Assembly (NCBI RefSeq): GCF_032714495.1
Contig: NZ_JAWDKB010000002.1
Location: 124,001 to 188,000 of the forward strand
DNA from: Methanorbis rubei
GTDB taxonomy: Archaea; Halobacteriota; Methanomicrobia; Methanomicrobiales; Methanocorpusculaceae
DNA length: 64,000 nt
Direction of reading: 5' to 3'
Positions 37,020 through 45,173 of the stretch are shown piece after piece; the stretch's first letter is position 1, and the number at the start of each line of letters is the position of its first letter. The notes under the pieces are model-generated. The model saw only the letters and a program-made list of their open reading frames with translations. It was not told the origin of the DNA and searched no databases. The translations under genes and the position numbers were made by a program.

Positions 37020-37144
37020 GCCTCCCACGGAAAAACGGAAAACGCGGAGTTTCACGGAAAAAACATCACGGAGCAGACGTGAACAGCACGGAATTCACAT
37101 TAAAAATGTTACTTCCGTGTGTTCTGTTTTTCCGTGGGCGGAGC
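37020..37144. repeat. Type A palindromic element, copy A4 (asymmetric)
   Basis: The left arm has the outer CCTCCCACGG, the TTTCACGGAAAAAACATCAC stretch and the GGAGCAGACGTGAACAGCAC core. The right arm lacks the core and goes straight to CCGTGTGTTCTG and CCGTGGGCGGAGC. Located between the purA start and the radC stop. Confidence 0.85.
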
Positions 37145-37161
37145 ATGACCTGTGGTGAGCA

Positions 37162-37860
37162 TTACTGAACATATTTACGATCTTCATCGTTTTCGTCTGA
37201 CTCCTCCTCTTCAAGGATGCTTTGGAATCCGTCGCAGGGGCCGATAATGATGTGGTCCAGAAGTTTGATGCCGAGGATTGTTCCTGCTGCCTGGATTTTT
37301 TCGGTGACTAACATGTCCTGTCTGCTTGGTGTGAGGTTTCCGGACGGATGGTTGTGAATGAGAACTATTGCTGCGGCACGGTCGGTGACGGCGCCAGCAA
37401 ACACTTCTCTTGGATGTACATGGCTTTCGTTGACAAGTCCGCGGGTGATGAGGCGGATGTTGAGTATTTCGTGTGCGCCGGAGAGGGTTGCTGCAACCAC
37501 GTTTTCCTGTTTATCGTAGCGGTACTGGCTGACGAAGGGCAGGATGTCTTCTGCACGCTTGATTATTGCATGTTTTCTGTCGGGCGGAGGAAACCTGCGG
37601 GCAAGTTCGAGTGCGGCAAGTATCTGACAGGCTTTGGCAGGTCCCATGCCGTCTATTGACGAGATATCTTCAATGGTTGTGTTGTAGGTGTTTTTCATCA
37701 GAATGTCTGCGACCGCTTTTCCGATTTTGAGTGCATCGTTTTTTGCTGTGCCGCGGCCGATGATTGCCGCGACCAGCTCTGCGAGTATGAGGCTTTGCGG
37801 TCCGTTTGCTATCAGCTTTTCCCGCGGCCGATCTATCTCGGCGGTGTTTTTCAGACTCAT
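37162..37860 (-). CDS. radC: RadC/JAMM-domain protein
   Basis: 232 residues. N-terminal helix-hairpin-helix region ('ISSIDGMGPAKACQILAALELARRF') and C-terminal MPN/JAMM domain with the metal motif 'IVLIHNHPSGNLTPSRQD' (HxH...D). The name RadC is historical; the true function is unsettled, probably a metal-dependent hydrolase on nucleic acid or protein. The C-terminus is acidic (EEEESDENDED). Rare in archaea compared with bacteria, so possibly acquired by transfer. Divergent from the rubrerythrin gene. Confidence 0.92.
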   Translation of the reverse strand: MSLKNTAEIDRPREKLIANGPQSLILAELVAAIIGRGTAKNDALKIGKAVADILMKNTYNTTIEDISSIDGMGPAKACQILAALELARRFPPPDRKHAIIKRAEDILPFVSQYRYDKQENVVAATLSGAHEILNIRLITRGLVNESHVHPREVFAGAVTDRAAAIVLIHNHPSGNLTPSRQDMLVTEKIQAAGTILGIKLLDHIIIGPCDGFQSILEEEESDENDEDRKYVQ

Positions 37861-37957
37861 CTCAGTTATGTGAGTATTGATTGGAGAAAAGTAATTAAAT
37901 TATCGTGAGGTTTTTTCAGAATTCATTCACAATTATTCTTTCGAAGTCCCCATCCCA

Positions 37958-37970
37958 AACCTTTATTCCC
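37958..37970 (+). promoter_or_regulatory. Putative TATA box of the rubrerythrin gene
   Basis: AACCTTTATTCCC centred about 27 bases before the ATG at 37992, which implies a leaderless message and supports that start. Confidence 0.45.
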
Positions 37971-37991
37971 CAACTTCGGCAAATACTATGC

Positions 37992-38492
37992 ATGGACACT
38001 AAGACATGCATTGCAGATGCTTTTGCCGGTGAATCACAGGCAAACCGTAAGTACAAATCTTTCTCAGAAGCTGCCGCAGACGAGGGATACGACCACGTTG
38101 CAAAGCTTTTCCGTGCAACCTCCGCAGCAGAGGAGATTCATGCACGCCGTCTTCTTCGTGTCGGCGGATACATCGGAACGACCGTTGCAAACCTTGAGGC
38201 AGGAATGGCAGGTGAGCTGCATGAGACCAACGAGATGTACCCCTCGTTCATCAAGATCGCAGAAGCCGAAGGTCGTCAGGATGCACTCATCACCTTTGAG
38301 CATGCAATGAAGGCAGAGGCGGCTCACGCTGATCTCTACAAGCAGGCACTCGCAGCAGTGAAGGCGGGCAGAGACTTCGAGGTCAAGACTGTGTATCTCT
38401 GTCCGGTCTGCGGCAACATCGAGATCAACAAGACCTCCGACCGCTGCCCGATCTGCGGCATCCCGGGCGCATCCTTTAAGATCATCGAGTAA
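37992..38492 (+). CDS. rbr: Rubrerythrin
   Basis: 166 residues from the ATG at 37992; an in-frame extension back to 37905 runs over the promoter. N-terminal four-helix ferritin-like diiron domain ('AFAGESQANRKYKSFSEAA', 'ATSAAEEIHARRLLRVGG', 'EAEGRQDALITFEHAMKAEAAHADLY') and C-terminal rubredoxin domain ('VYLCPVCGNIEINKTSDRCPICGIPGASF'). NADH/rubredoxin-linked peroxide reduction in anaerobes. Probably linked in function to the oxygen-defence cluster at 50.2-52.0 kb. Confidence 0.95.
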   Translation: MDTKTCIADAFAGESQANRKYKSFSEAAADEGYDHVAKLFRATSAAEEIHARRLLRVGGYIGTTVANLEAGMAGELHETNEMYPSFIKIAEAEGRQDALITFEHAMKAEAAHADLYKQALAAVKAGRDFEVKTVYLCPVCGNIEINKTSDRCPICGIPGASFKIIE

Positions 38493-38508
38493 ATTTATCA
38501 TCCCCATT

Positions 38509-38519
38509 TCTTTTTTTTC
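38509..38519 (+). terminator. T-rich terminator after the rubrerythrin gene
   Basis: Run of eight Ts starting about 19 bases past the rubrerythrin stop, directly before repeat A5. Confidence 0.4.
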
Positions 38520-38762
38520 GGGCCGCCCACGGAAAAGCGGAACGCATGCCTTTGGCCTGCTTACCGCTTCGCGGGAACACACAGAAAACTTCACGAAAAA
38601 AAACATCACGGAGCAGACGTGAACATCACGGAACTTTGAATTTTTAAAACACAAAATGCCTGCCCGCGATTTATCTCGAATATATTTCCGTGGTGTTCCC
38701 GTCTGCTCCGTGATGTTTTTTTCTGTGAAGCTCCGTGTATTCCGCTTTTCCGTGGGCGGAGC
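38520..38762. repeat. Type A palindromic element, copy A5, with module D
   Basis: Outer arms GGCCGCCCACGG and CCGTGGGCGGAGC. Module D (GCATGCCTTTGGCCTGCTTA...) lies just inside the left arm and a degraded inverted copy follows the right arm to about 38806. Core GGAGCAGACGTGAACATCAC on the left and its complement on the right. The ~60-base spacer is the reverse complement of the spacer of copy A8, with few differences. Confidence 0.9.
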
Positions 38763-38867
38763 AGCGAACACGGCAGAACGGCGTGTGGAAGGCATGCGAA
38801 TCGTGGACAACAAAATCATCCCCGCGCTTCCGTGAGTTTATCACCTCGGCGACCGATGTATTAACCA

Positions 38868-39911
38868 ATGAATATTGGCGCTTTTGCACGGGATCATTTC
38901 AGTCTCATTGTTATTGCCGCAATTTTTCTCCTCACCCTTATTCTTGCCCGCGACTATCTTTTCATTGCCGTCTTTTCCTTATCGATAGCTGTGGTCTGCA
39001 TGCCGCTGCATAGATGGCTTAGTCAGAAGGTTCCTGACTGGGTTTCTGCCGGATTTATTTCCACCGGCATCACGGCAGGAGTTGTCGGTGTCGGTATTGG
39101 AGTGATTGTTGTTCTGTTGTCGGACCTGGAGTATCTTGTTTTCATGCTGAAAACAATCATAGACAAGATTTTCCTGATTCTTGGTCATGTAGGAGGAAGT
39201 CATGATGCGGGAGGGCTTGTTGATGCATTTACTTCGATGCTTACGGCAGCGTTTCCCAAACTCGTTGTCGGGTTCGCAGGGTTTGTTCCTGCCCTGATTA
39301 TTGATATCATTCTCTTCTTTGCCCTGCTCTACTGTTTCATCGTTCTGGGCGACCGGATCTGGCGCGACCTCTGGTCGGTTATTCCGGAGTCCTCGAAGGG
39401 CAACATGGGTCTGATGTCTGTAAAGACCAGGGATATTCTCTACGCACTTTATGTCGTGCATGTCTTCCTTGCGGTGCTGACGTTCTTCCTTGCGTACGGA
39501 TTTTTCCTTATGCTCGGTTACGGTCACGAGATGTTTTACGCGATGCTGTGTGCGGTGTTTGCGTTAATTCCGTTCCTCGGCCCGATCATGGTTCTGGTGT
39601 TTGTGGGTCTGTACTCGCTTGCGATCGGTGACTGGCGCGGTGTTGTTCTTATCTGTACGATCGGATACTTCCTGCTCTGTGTGGTGACGGATATTGTTCT
39701 TAGGCCGCGACTTACCGGACGAAAGGTGGAGATCCGGCCGATGCTGATGTTTGTCGGATTCTTCGGCGGTGCTATGGTGATGGGACTTTTGGGTTTTGTC
39801 CTCGGCCCGGTTCTTTTGGTTTTAACAATGACCGGCTATGAGATCTTTATCAAAGAGGCACGAAAGGAAAAGCAGGTTCAGTCGGAAGTGACTGATTCTG
39901 TTTCCGAGTAA
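38868..39911 (+). CDS. AI-2E family (UPF0118) membrane transporter
   Basis: 347 residues with about seven or eight membrane segments. The family pattern is visible: the hydrophobic start, the central soluble segment ('SDLEYLVFMLKTIIDKIFLI'), and the conserved 'LCAVFALIPFLGPIMVLVFVGLYSL' and 'IVLRPRLTGRKVEIRPMLMFVGFFGG' near the C-terminus. Members export or exchange small solutes (autoinducer-2, Na+/H+); substrate here unknown. Flanked by type A elements on both sides. Confidence 0.9.
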   Translation: MNIGAFARDHFSLIVIAAIFLLTLILARDYLFIAVFSLSIAVVCMPLHRWLSQKVPDWVSAGFISTGITAGVVGVGIGVIVVLLSDLEYLVFMLKTIIDKIFLILGHVGGSHDAGGLVDAFTSMLTAAFPKLVVGFAGFVPALIIDIILFFALLYCFIVLGDRIWRDLWSVIPESSKGNMGLMSVKTRDILYALYVVHVFLAVLTFFLAYGFFLMLGYGHEMFYAMLCAVFALIPFLGPIMVLVFVGLYSLAIGDWRGVVLICTIGYFLLCVVTDIVLRPRLTGRKVEIRPMLMFVGFFGGAMVMGLLGFVLGPVLLVLTMTGYEIFIKEARKEKQVQSEVTDSVSE

Positions 39912-39920
39912 TTTTTTTGT
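39909..39920 (+). terminator. T-rich terminator after the AI-2E gene
   Basis: Seven Ts directly after the TAA stop. Confidence 0.4.
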
Positions 39921-39966
39921 GCGGTTAAGTTTGTTTGTTGGCAACTAACGTTCGCCGTATATCGTA

Positions 39967-40109
39967 GCTCCGCCCACGGAGCACACTGACCACACGGAAA
40001 TTCTACGGAAAAAAACATCACGGAGCAGACGTGAACAGCACGGAATTCTAAAATAATCTATTTTCATATTATTCTTGTCTGCTCCGTGATGTTTTTTTCC
40101 GTGGGCGGC
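39967..40109. repeat. Type A palindromic element, copy A6 (short)
   Basis: Left arm GCTCCGCCCACGGAGCACAC with the full core GGAGCAGACGTGAACAGCAC. The right arm carries TGTCTGCTCCGTGATG and then jumps to CCGTGGGCGG, missing the GTGTTCCG module. The spacer is about 35 bases and AT-rich. Upstream of the thioredoxin reductase fusion gene. Confidence 0.88.
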
Positions 40110-40166
40110 TATGGATAAACTGTCGCAATCCCACTCTTTTAATTTATCCACGTCATAGATTTGGTC

Positions 40167-41342
40167 ATGAGCGCTCATGATATTACCATATATTCCACAA
40201 AAAACTGTCCTCACTGCAATAATCTGAAGCAGTGGCTTGATGAAAAAGGAATTTCTTACCGTTCAGTTGATGTCGGCAAGGACGTTGATGCCGCACGGGA
40301 GATGATTGATCTTACCGGTCAGCGCGGGGTGCCGGTAATTGTGATCGACGGCGAGGTTGTTGTCGGGTTTGACCGCCGGAAGATCGAGCCGCTGCTTTCG
40401 ATTGATAAGACCGGACATATTCCTGATGATCATGAGCTGATCATTGTCGGGTCGGGTGCTGCAGGGCTTTCTGCTGCGATGTATGCCGGGCGAAAGGAGA
40501 TTGAGACGCTGGTGATCGGCGGGGCACGCGGGGGAATGGCTGCCAGGAGTTCGGAGATTGAGAACTATCCGGGATTTTATCAGATTAGCGGGGAGTCGCT
40601 GATGAATCTGTTTGTGGATCAGGCCGAGTCGTACGGCGGTGTTATCTTTGATGATGTGGTGACCGGATTTTCTAAGTCAGACGAAAAGTTTTTGATTGAG
40701 ACGCTTTCGGGCAGAACGTTTACTGCTGATGCGGTGATTGCTGCACTCGGCAGATCGCCGCGTCTGAGCGGAGCTCTGGGCGAGGAGGAGTACTTCGGGC
40801 GAGGGGTTTCCATCTGTACGACCTGTGACGGTCCTCTGTTTAAGGGAAAGGAGGTTGCGGTCTACGGCGGCGGAAACACGGCGGTTGATATGGCTCTTGA
40901 GCTGAGCGATGTTGCTGCCAAGGTGACACTCATTTCCCGCAGTGCTCTGAAGGCTGATGAGTTGTCGGTGGACCGGCTGAGGACGCGGAAAAATGTGGTT
41001 ATTGAGACCGGTTCAGTTATCACGGCGCTTCACGGGGACAAAACGGTTCGGTCTGTTGATATTGCCCTGGCTTCTGATATGCAGAATGTGAGGTCGCTTG
41101 CAATCGATGGTTTGTTCCTCGGCCTTGGTCTTACACCGAACACGGCGGTGTTCAAGGGTCAGGTTGCGATGAATGCGTCAGGCGAGATTGTTGTGGATGA
41201 GAACTGCCGGACGAATGTTCCGGGTCTGTTTGCTGCCGGCGACGCGACGTCAGTTGAGAGCAAGCAGGTCGGTGTTGCTGCTGGTGAAGGGATTAAGGCG
41301 TCTCTTGCTGCGTATTCGTATCTGAAGAAGCGTAGTTTGTGA
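40167..41342 (+). CDS. Glutaredoxin-thioredoxin reductase fusion
   Basis: 391 residues from the ATG at 40167. Residues 1-85 are a glutaredoxin/NrdH-like domain with redox motif Cys14-Pro-His-Cys17 and cis-Pro 'RGVPVIVIDG'. From residue 90 it is a thioredoxin reductase: FAD motif 'GSGAAG' (95-100), redox Cys217-Thr-Thr-Cys220, NAD(P)-site-like 'VYGGGNTAVDMALEL', and the C-terminal FAD segment 'NVPGLFAAGDATSVESKQV'. The fusion should pass electrons from FAD to the glutaredoxin disulfide within one chain. The nucleotide donor (NADPH, NADH or F420H2) cannot be read with confidence. Confidence 0.93.
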   Translation: MSAHDITIYSTKNCPHCNNLKQWLDEKGISYRSVDVGKDVDAAREMIDLTGQRGVPVIVIDGEVVVGFDRRKIEPLLSIDKTGHIPDDHELIIVGSGAAGLSAAMYAGRKEIETLVIGGARGGMAARSSEIENYPGFYQISGESLMNLFVDQAESYGGVIFDDVVTGFSKSDEKFLIETLSGRTFTADAVIAALGRSPRLSGALGEEEYFGRGVSICTTCDGPLFKGKEVAVYGGGNTAVDMALELSDVAAKVTLISRSALKADELSVDRLRTRKNVVIETGSVITALHGDKTVRSVDIALASDMQNVRSLAIDGLFLGLGLTPNTAVFKGQVAMNASGEIVVDENCRTNVPGLFAAGDATSVESKQVGVAAGEGIKASLAAYSYLKKRSL

Positions 41343-41388
41343 GAGGGGGACAGGTTCTTATAGGGACCCATACATAAGAATATCAAAG

Positions 41389-41397
41389 GAGGTTTGT
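41389..41397 (+). promoter_or_regulatory. Strong ribosome-binding site of the pentapeptide-repeat gene
   Basis: Full AAAGGAGGT motif five bases before the ATG at 41402; much stronger than at most genes here, and it fixes the start. Confidence 0.75.
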
Positions 41398-41401
41398 TCC
41401 C

Positions 41402-42133
41402 ATGCCGCCACGACGCCGTACGCGATTTGATCAGGATCAATACGAGATGCTTCGCCGCTGTTCAGAAGCGATGGATTTTGCGGAGTGGAACGGCTGGTAT
41501 GCGGAGGATCTTGCAAAGACCCAGTATCTGCGGAGTACGGATTCCTACGGGGCGCACCTTGCCGGTGCGGATCTTGCGTACTGGTATTTGGAGGGTGCGG
41601 ATCTGCGGTATGCCCAGCTGCAGGGTGCGGATCTTTCGTATTCGTATCTGAAGCGTGCGAATCTTGCGAACGCGAATCTTTCGGGTACGAATCTGTGGCG
41701 TGCATTCCTTGGCGGAGCAGAGCTGTCGGGAGCAAATCCTGATGCTGCGGTGTATGACGGGGCAGGAAAGATCAAGTACGATGCAGACCAGGCTTCTCTT
41801 CTGCGGTCAGCTGCTGAGTCAGGAAATATTGCTCTCTGGAATGACTGGTATCAGAAGGAGCTTTCCAAGGATGGGAACGATATTCGGATGTACGGAGCAC
41901 ATCTGGAGGAGGCGTCTCTCCGCAATCTTGATCTGAGCGGGGCGGTTTTGTGTTATGCGCATCTTGAGGGTTCGGATCTCCGGCATGTGAAGCTATACGG
42001 TGCGAATCTTTTGCATGTGCATCTGGAAGGTGCTGATCTGTGGCAGGCTGATTTGTGCGATGCTGATCTGCGGCATGCGGAGCTTGGCGGTGCGAATCTT
42101 GCGGGCGCGAAGAAGGATAGGGCGCTGTTTTAA
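41402..42133 (+). CDS. Pentapeptide-repeat protein with duplicated halves
   Basis: 243 residues. Two pentapeptide (A[D/N]LXX) tracts, residues ~50-112 ('GADLAYWYLEGADLRY...') and ~165-236 ('YGANLLHVHLEGADLWQ...'). Each forms a right-handed square beta-helix. Each tract is preceded by a similar helical segment (residues 14-38 and 131-155, both with Trp-Asn-x-Trp-Tyr), so the protein is an internal duplication. Some pentapeptide proteins protect DNA gyrase by mimicking DNA, but most have unknown roles. No signal peptide, so cytoplasmic. Preceded by a strong ribosome-binding site. Confidence 0.88.
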   Translation: MPPRRRTRFDQDQYEMLRRCSEAMDFAEWNGWYAEDLAKTQYLRSTDSYGAHLAGADLAYWYLEGADLRYAQLQGADLSYSYLKRANLANANLSGTNLWRAFLGGAELSGANPDAAVYDGAGKIKYDADQASLLRSAAESGNIALWNDWYQKELSKDGNDIRMYGAHLEEASLRNLDLSGAVLCYAHLEGSDLRHVKLYGANLLHVHLEGADLWQADLCDADLRHAELGGANLAGAKKDRALF

Positions 42134-42142
42134 TTCATCATA

Positions 42143-42155
42143 GCTCCGCCCACGA
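42143..42155. repeat. Solo outer arm of a type A element
   Basis: GCTCCGCCCACGA alone, with no matching right arm; probably a remnant. Ten bases after the pentapeptide-repeat gene stop. Confidence 0.6.
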
Positions 42156-42169
42156 TTAATCAAAGTCTC

Positions 42170-42763
42170 TTAACGAAAAAAATTATTTTTCTGGCAGGGC
42201 ACGCAGATGTATTTTCCGTCCACCAGTTTTGCCAGACCGTCTGCAACCTGTTCACCGCAGACCGAACAGACAACATTGTTGTAGATGTTTGCCTCCTCTG
42301 GACACGGCTGCTGCACTTGTTTGATCTCGAAGAGTTGTTCAGCAGGCGTTGCAAGAATCTGATCCACATGTTCATGGGCGAATCGGTGGAACTCTTCCTG
42401 TTCGGCAGGGGTTGCCAAGCCGCCCATGATCTTTGGCCGAAGAGCAACCATTCCCGCATTCTTCGGAATTGCATCAGGGATTGCAACAAGCCGGATGGAG
42501 GTGTTGTTGTCGCGGCGGTAGAACGAAAACGCAGTTTTTCCCCAGTTGTTGACGAAGAGATTTCCTTTGCCTGCGGTGCAGCCGAGTATTACCTGAACTG
42601 CATCAACCGTGCAGGAGTCGGTCTCAGCAATTGCCACGATCTCTTCATCCTCAGAGAAGTCGAGGCCCAGTTCCTTTGCGGCAAGTTCGCAGGCTTTGTA
42701 TCCGACGGCGAGCCCGCCGCAGGAGTGACCGTGGAATGCTACGGCATCCGAGTAATCTTTCAT
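42170..42763 (-). CDS. FmdE-family protein with zinc ribbon
   Basis: 197 residues from the ATG at 42763; an in-frame extension to 43117 would overlap the divergent binding-protein gene and is rejected. The FmdE domain has 'AVAFHGHSCGGLAVGYKACELA', 'AETDSCTVDAVQVILGCTAGKGNLFV' and 'GKTAFSFYRRD'. The C-terminal zinc-ribbon pair is 'CSVCGEQ...CVPCQ'. FmdE was named from tungsten/molybdenum formylmethanofuran dehydrogenase operons but is not a core subunit; the His/Cys set suggests metal binding. It stands alone and diverges from a metal-type ABC importer, which fits a link to metal handling (inference). Confidence 0.87.
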   Translation of the reverse strand: MKDYSDAVAFHGHSCGGLAVGYKACELAAKELGLDFSEDEEIVAIAETDSCTVDAVQVILGCTAGKGNLFVNNWGKTAFSFYRRDNNTSIRLVAIPDAIPKNAGMVALRPKIMGGLATPAEQEEFHRFAHEHVDQILATPAEQLFEIKQVQQPCPEEANIYNNVVCSVCGEQVADGLAKLVDGKYICVPCQKNNFFR

Positions 42764-42790
42764 AGCAACATAGTCGTCCTTTTTCCTATT

Positions 42791-42879
42791 AATAGTATTG
42801 ATATGAAAATACGTCCGTATGTTTGGCGAGTGTTCTTGCATAAATTTATTACTCAGTATGAAAAAATAGTATTTTGATA
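42791..42879. promoter_or_regulatory. Divergent promoter region with repeated motif
   Basis: Between the FmdE gene and the importer operon the motif AATAGTATT followed by (TT)GATA occurs twice in the same orientation, at 42791-42803 and 42865-42879. A TATA-like stretch at about 42838-42851 serves the importer. The spacing near both starts suggests operator sites for a shared regulator. Confidence 0.4.
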
Positions 42880-42881
42880 AC

Positions 42882-44030
42882 ATGTTTGTGAGCAAAAAAA
42901 TATTATCTGTGTTTCTTGTTTGTGTCTTCCTCTCTCTTTTCTGCATAAGTGCAGGTTGTGTCTCTTCTCCTGAGGGTAGTGATGGTGCTGGCACTATCAC
43001 GGTGATTGATGCGTTCGGTCGCGAGGTTACTCTGCCTGACAATCCGCAAAAAATCGCGGTTTCCGGATCAGGTTCGATGCGGTACTTTGTGTATCTGGAT
43101 GTGAGCCTTGACCGCATTGTTGCGGTTGATTATCAGGACAGCGCCCTCTTCACTCGTCCAAACGAGTTGAGACCCTATCTGCTTGCAAACCCTGAGATCA
43201 AAAATCGTTCCGAGATTGGTTCTGCAATGGCTGTCGTTGACAATGAGAAACTTCTCGCATCAGGTGCAGAGGTTCTGTTTATGGGGGGCGCCAGCAGCTC
43301 AAACGTTGCGACCGCCAACATGATCACGGAAAAGACCGGTATTCCTGTGGTGATGTTTTATGTCGGCGACTATGTCACCAAAGGTGATCAGATCCGTGAG
43401 ACTTTGCGGATGCTCGGGAAAATTCTGCACACCGAGAAACGTGCTGATGAGATAGTCGCGTACTTTAACGGGGTTGAAGAGGATCTGAAAGGCCGCGTTG
43501 CGGACGTGCCGGACGCGGGAAAACCGACGGTGTATGTCTGTGGAATTTCCTACAACGGAGCTCACGGAGCTGACGGGACCGATCCGAATTATCTGGCGTT
43601 CACTCTGCTTGGTGCAAAAAATGTTGCCTCAGATATTGGCGAAGTGAGCCAGACAGGTTACGCAAAAGTTGCGAAGGAGCAGATTCTTGCCTGGGACCCT
43701 GACATGATCTTTGTGGATCTTGGAACGCTTACCGCAGCAGAAGGCGGGGCAGTTGCCGAGTTCGGCAGTGATGCAGCGTATCAGGGGCTGTCTGCGGTGA
43801 AGAACGGCGAGGTGTATGCGGTAAATCCTCACACGTCGATGAACGTGAATCATGAGACAAGCCTTGCAAACGCGTACTATATCGGAAAAATTCTGTACCC
43901 TGAGCAGTTTTCTGATATTGATCCATCAGCAAAGGCTGATGAGATTTACGAATTCGTTGTCGGTGCTCCGGTGTACTCACAGCTGAAAGCGAATGTGCAG
44001 AACATGTCGTATCAGAAAGTGGCGGTGTAG
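42882..44030 (+). CDS. Iron-chelate/cobalamin/metal-type ABC binding lipoprotein 1
   Basis: 382 residues, BtuF/FepB (PBP type III) family. Signal peptide with lipobox Ser-Ala-Gly-Cys (Cys26). 'VTLPDNPQKIAVSGSGSMRYFVYL' is the start of the first lobe, 'KEQILAWDPDMIFVDLGTLT' lies in the second and 'NGEVYAVNPHTSMN' is near the end. Delivers an iron complex, cobamide or metal chelate to the permease. First gene of a four-gene operon. About half identical to the next gene by eye, so the pair arose by tandem duplication and probably differs in ligand. Confidence 0.9.
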   Translation: MFVSKKILSVFLVCVFLSLFCISAGCVSSPEGSDGAGTITVIDAFGREVTLPDNPQKIAVSGSGSMRYFVYLDVSLDRIVAVDYQDSALFTRPNELRPYLLANPEIKNRSEIGSAMAVVDNEKLLASGAEVLFMGGASSSNVATANMITEKTGIPVVMFYVGDYVTKGDQIRETLRMLGKILHTEKRADEIVAYFNGVEEDLKGRVADVPDAGKPTVYVCGISYNGAHGADGTDPNYLAFTLLGAKNVASDIGEVSQTGYAKVAKEQILAWDPDMIFVDLGTLTAAEGGAVAEFGSDAAYQGLSAVKNGEVYAVNPHTSMNVNHETSLANAYYIGKILYPEQFSDIDPSAKADEIYEFVVGAPVYSQLKANVQNMSYQKVAV

Positions 44031-45173
44031 ATGCAGATGAAGCATCTTTTTTTCTTTTTGGTTCTTGTAGCGATACTTGCGGTCTGTTTTTCTGCGGGAT
44101 GTATCAGCAATCCTGATAATTCGGATGCCACCGTCACGGTGACTGATGCTGCCGGCCGCGAGGTTGTTATCCCTGCGGACCCGCAGAGAATTGCGGTGTC
44201 GGGTTCGGGATCCACGCGGCTTGTTGCCTATCTTGGCGCTCTTGACCGCGTTGTTGCGGTGGACAGTCAGGATGGGAAGACTACGTCTTCGACCGACCTC
44301 CGGCCTTACGGCCTTGCAAACCCGGGACTCCGCACTCTTCCGGTTCTCGGAACCGTGAAGGGCCAGGTCGATCCAGAGCTGCTTCTTGCGGCAAGCCCTG
44401 ATCTGATTCTGAAGAGTTCGAGCGGGGCTGATCTTGCGGGTGAGGCAGATGAACTGACGGCGAAGACCGGTATTCCGGTGGTGTTGTACTCGCAGTATGA
44501 TCCCGGGACAAAGCCTGAGGAGTTTGCAACAAACCTCAGGCTCTTAGGAAAAGTTCTCGGCAAGGAGCAGCGTGCAGAAGATATTCTTGACTACTTTGCA
44601 GAGATTGAGGGTGATCTGAACAACCGGACGAAGGATGTTTCGGATGCAGAAAAACCGCTGCTGTATGTGGGCGGCGTCGCATACTCGGGCTCGCATGGTT
44701 TTTATTCGACCCAGCCGAACTATCTGCCGTTCCGGTATCTTCATGCGGTGAATGCTGCTGCGGGAACCGACACCGGAGTCGGTACAACCGAGAATGCAAA
44801 GATCGCGAAGGAGCAGATTCTTGCCTGGGATCCTGACATTGTGTTTGTGGACCTTGCAACCCTGACCGCTGCGGGCGGAGGATCGATTGTGGAACTCTCG
44901 ACTGATCCTTCCTACAACTCGATGAAGGCTGTGCGTTCGGGCGAGGTGTATGCGGTTCTGCCCCATACGTCGATGGGTGCAAACTATGAAACAATTCTTG
45001 CGGACGCGTACTATATCGGAAAGGTTCTGTACCCTGACCGGTTCGCAGATATTGATCCGGCAGTAAAGGCTGATGAGATCTATGAATTCGTTGTCGGTGC
45101 GCCGGTCTACTCACAGCTGAATGCAAACGTCCGGAACCTGTCGTTCACGAAGCTGGAGATTCCTCTGTTGTGA
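44031..45173 (+). CDS. Iron-chelate/cobalamin/metal-type ABC binding lipoprotein 2
   Basis: 380 residues, paralogue of the preceding protein. Lipobox Ser-Ala-Gly-Cys (Cys24). Shares 'DPQRIAVSGSGSTRLVAYLG', 'AKIAKEQILAWDPDIVFVDLATLTAA' and the C-terminal 'DPAVKADEIYEFVVGAPVYSQLNANV'. It begins immediately after the stop of gene 1 and overlaps the permease by 4 nt, so all are translated from one message. Two binding proteins on one permease suggest two forms of the substrate. Confidence 0.9.
   Translation: MQMKHLFFFLVLVAILAVCFSAGCISNPDNSDATVTVTDAAGREVVIPADPQRIAVSGSGSTRLVAYLGALDRVVAVDSQDGKTTSSTDLRPYGLANPGLRTLPVLGTVKGQVDPELLLAASPDLILKSSSGADLAGEADELTAKTGIPVVLYSQYDPGTKPEEFATNLRLLGKVLGKEQRAEDILDYFAEIEGDLNNRTKDVSDAEKPLLYVGGVAYSGSHGFYSTQPNYLPFRYLHAVNAAAGTDTGVGTTENAKIAKEQILAWDPDIVFVDLATLTAAGGGSIVELSTDPSYNSMKAVRSGEVYAVLPHTSMGANYETILADAYYIGKVLYPDRFADIDPAVKADEIYEFVVGAPVYSQLNANVRNLSFTKLEIPLL

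Noticed and set aside
42764-43117. N-terminal extension of the FmdE-family protein
   Set aside because: It would overlap the divergent promoter and the start of the binding-protein gene.
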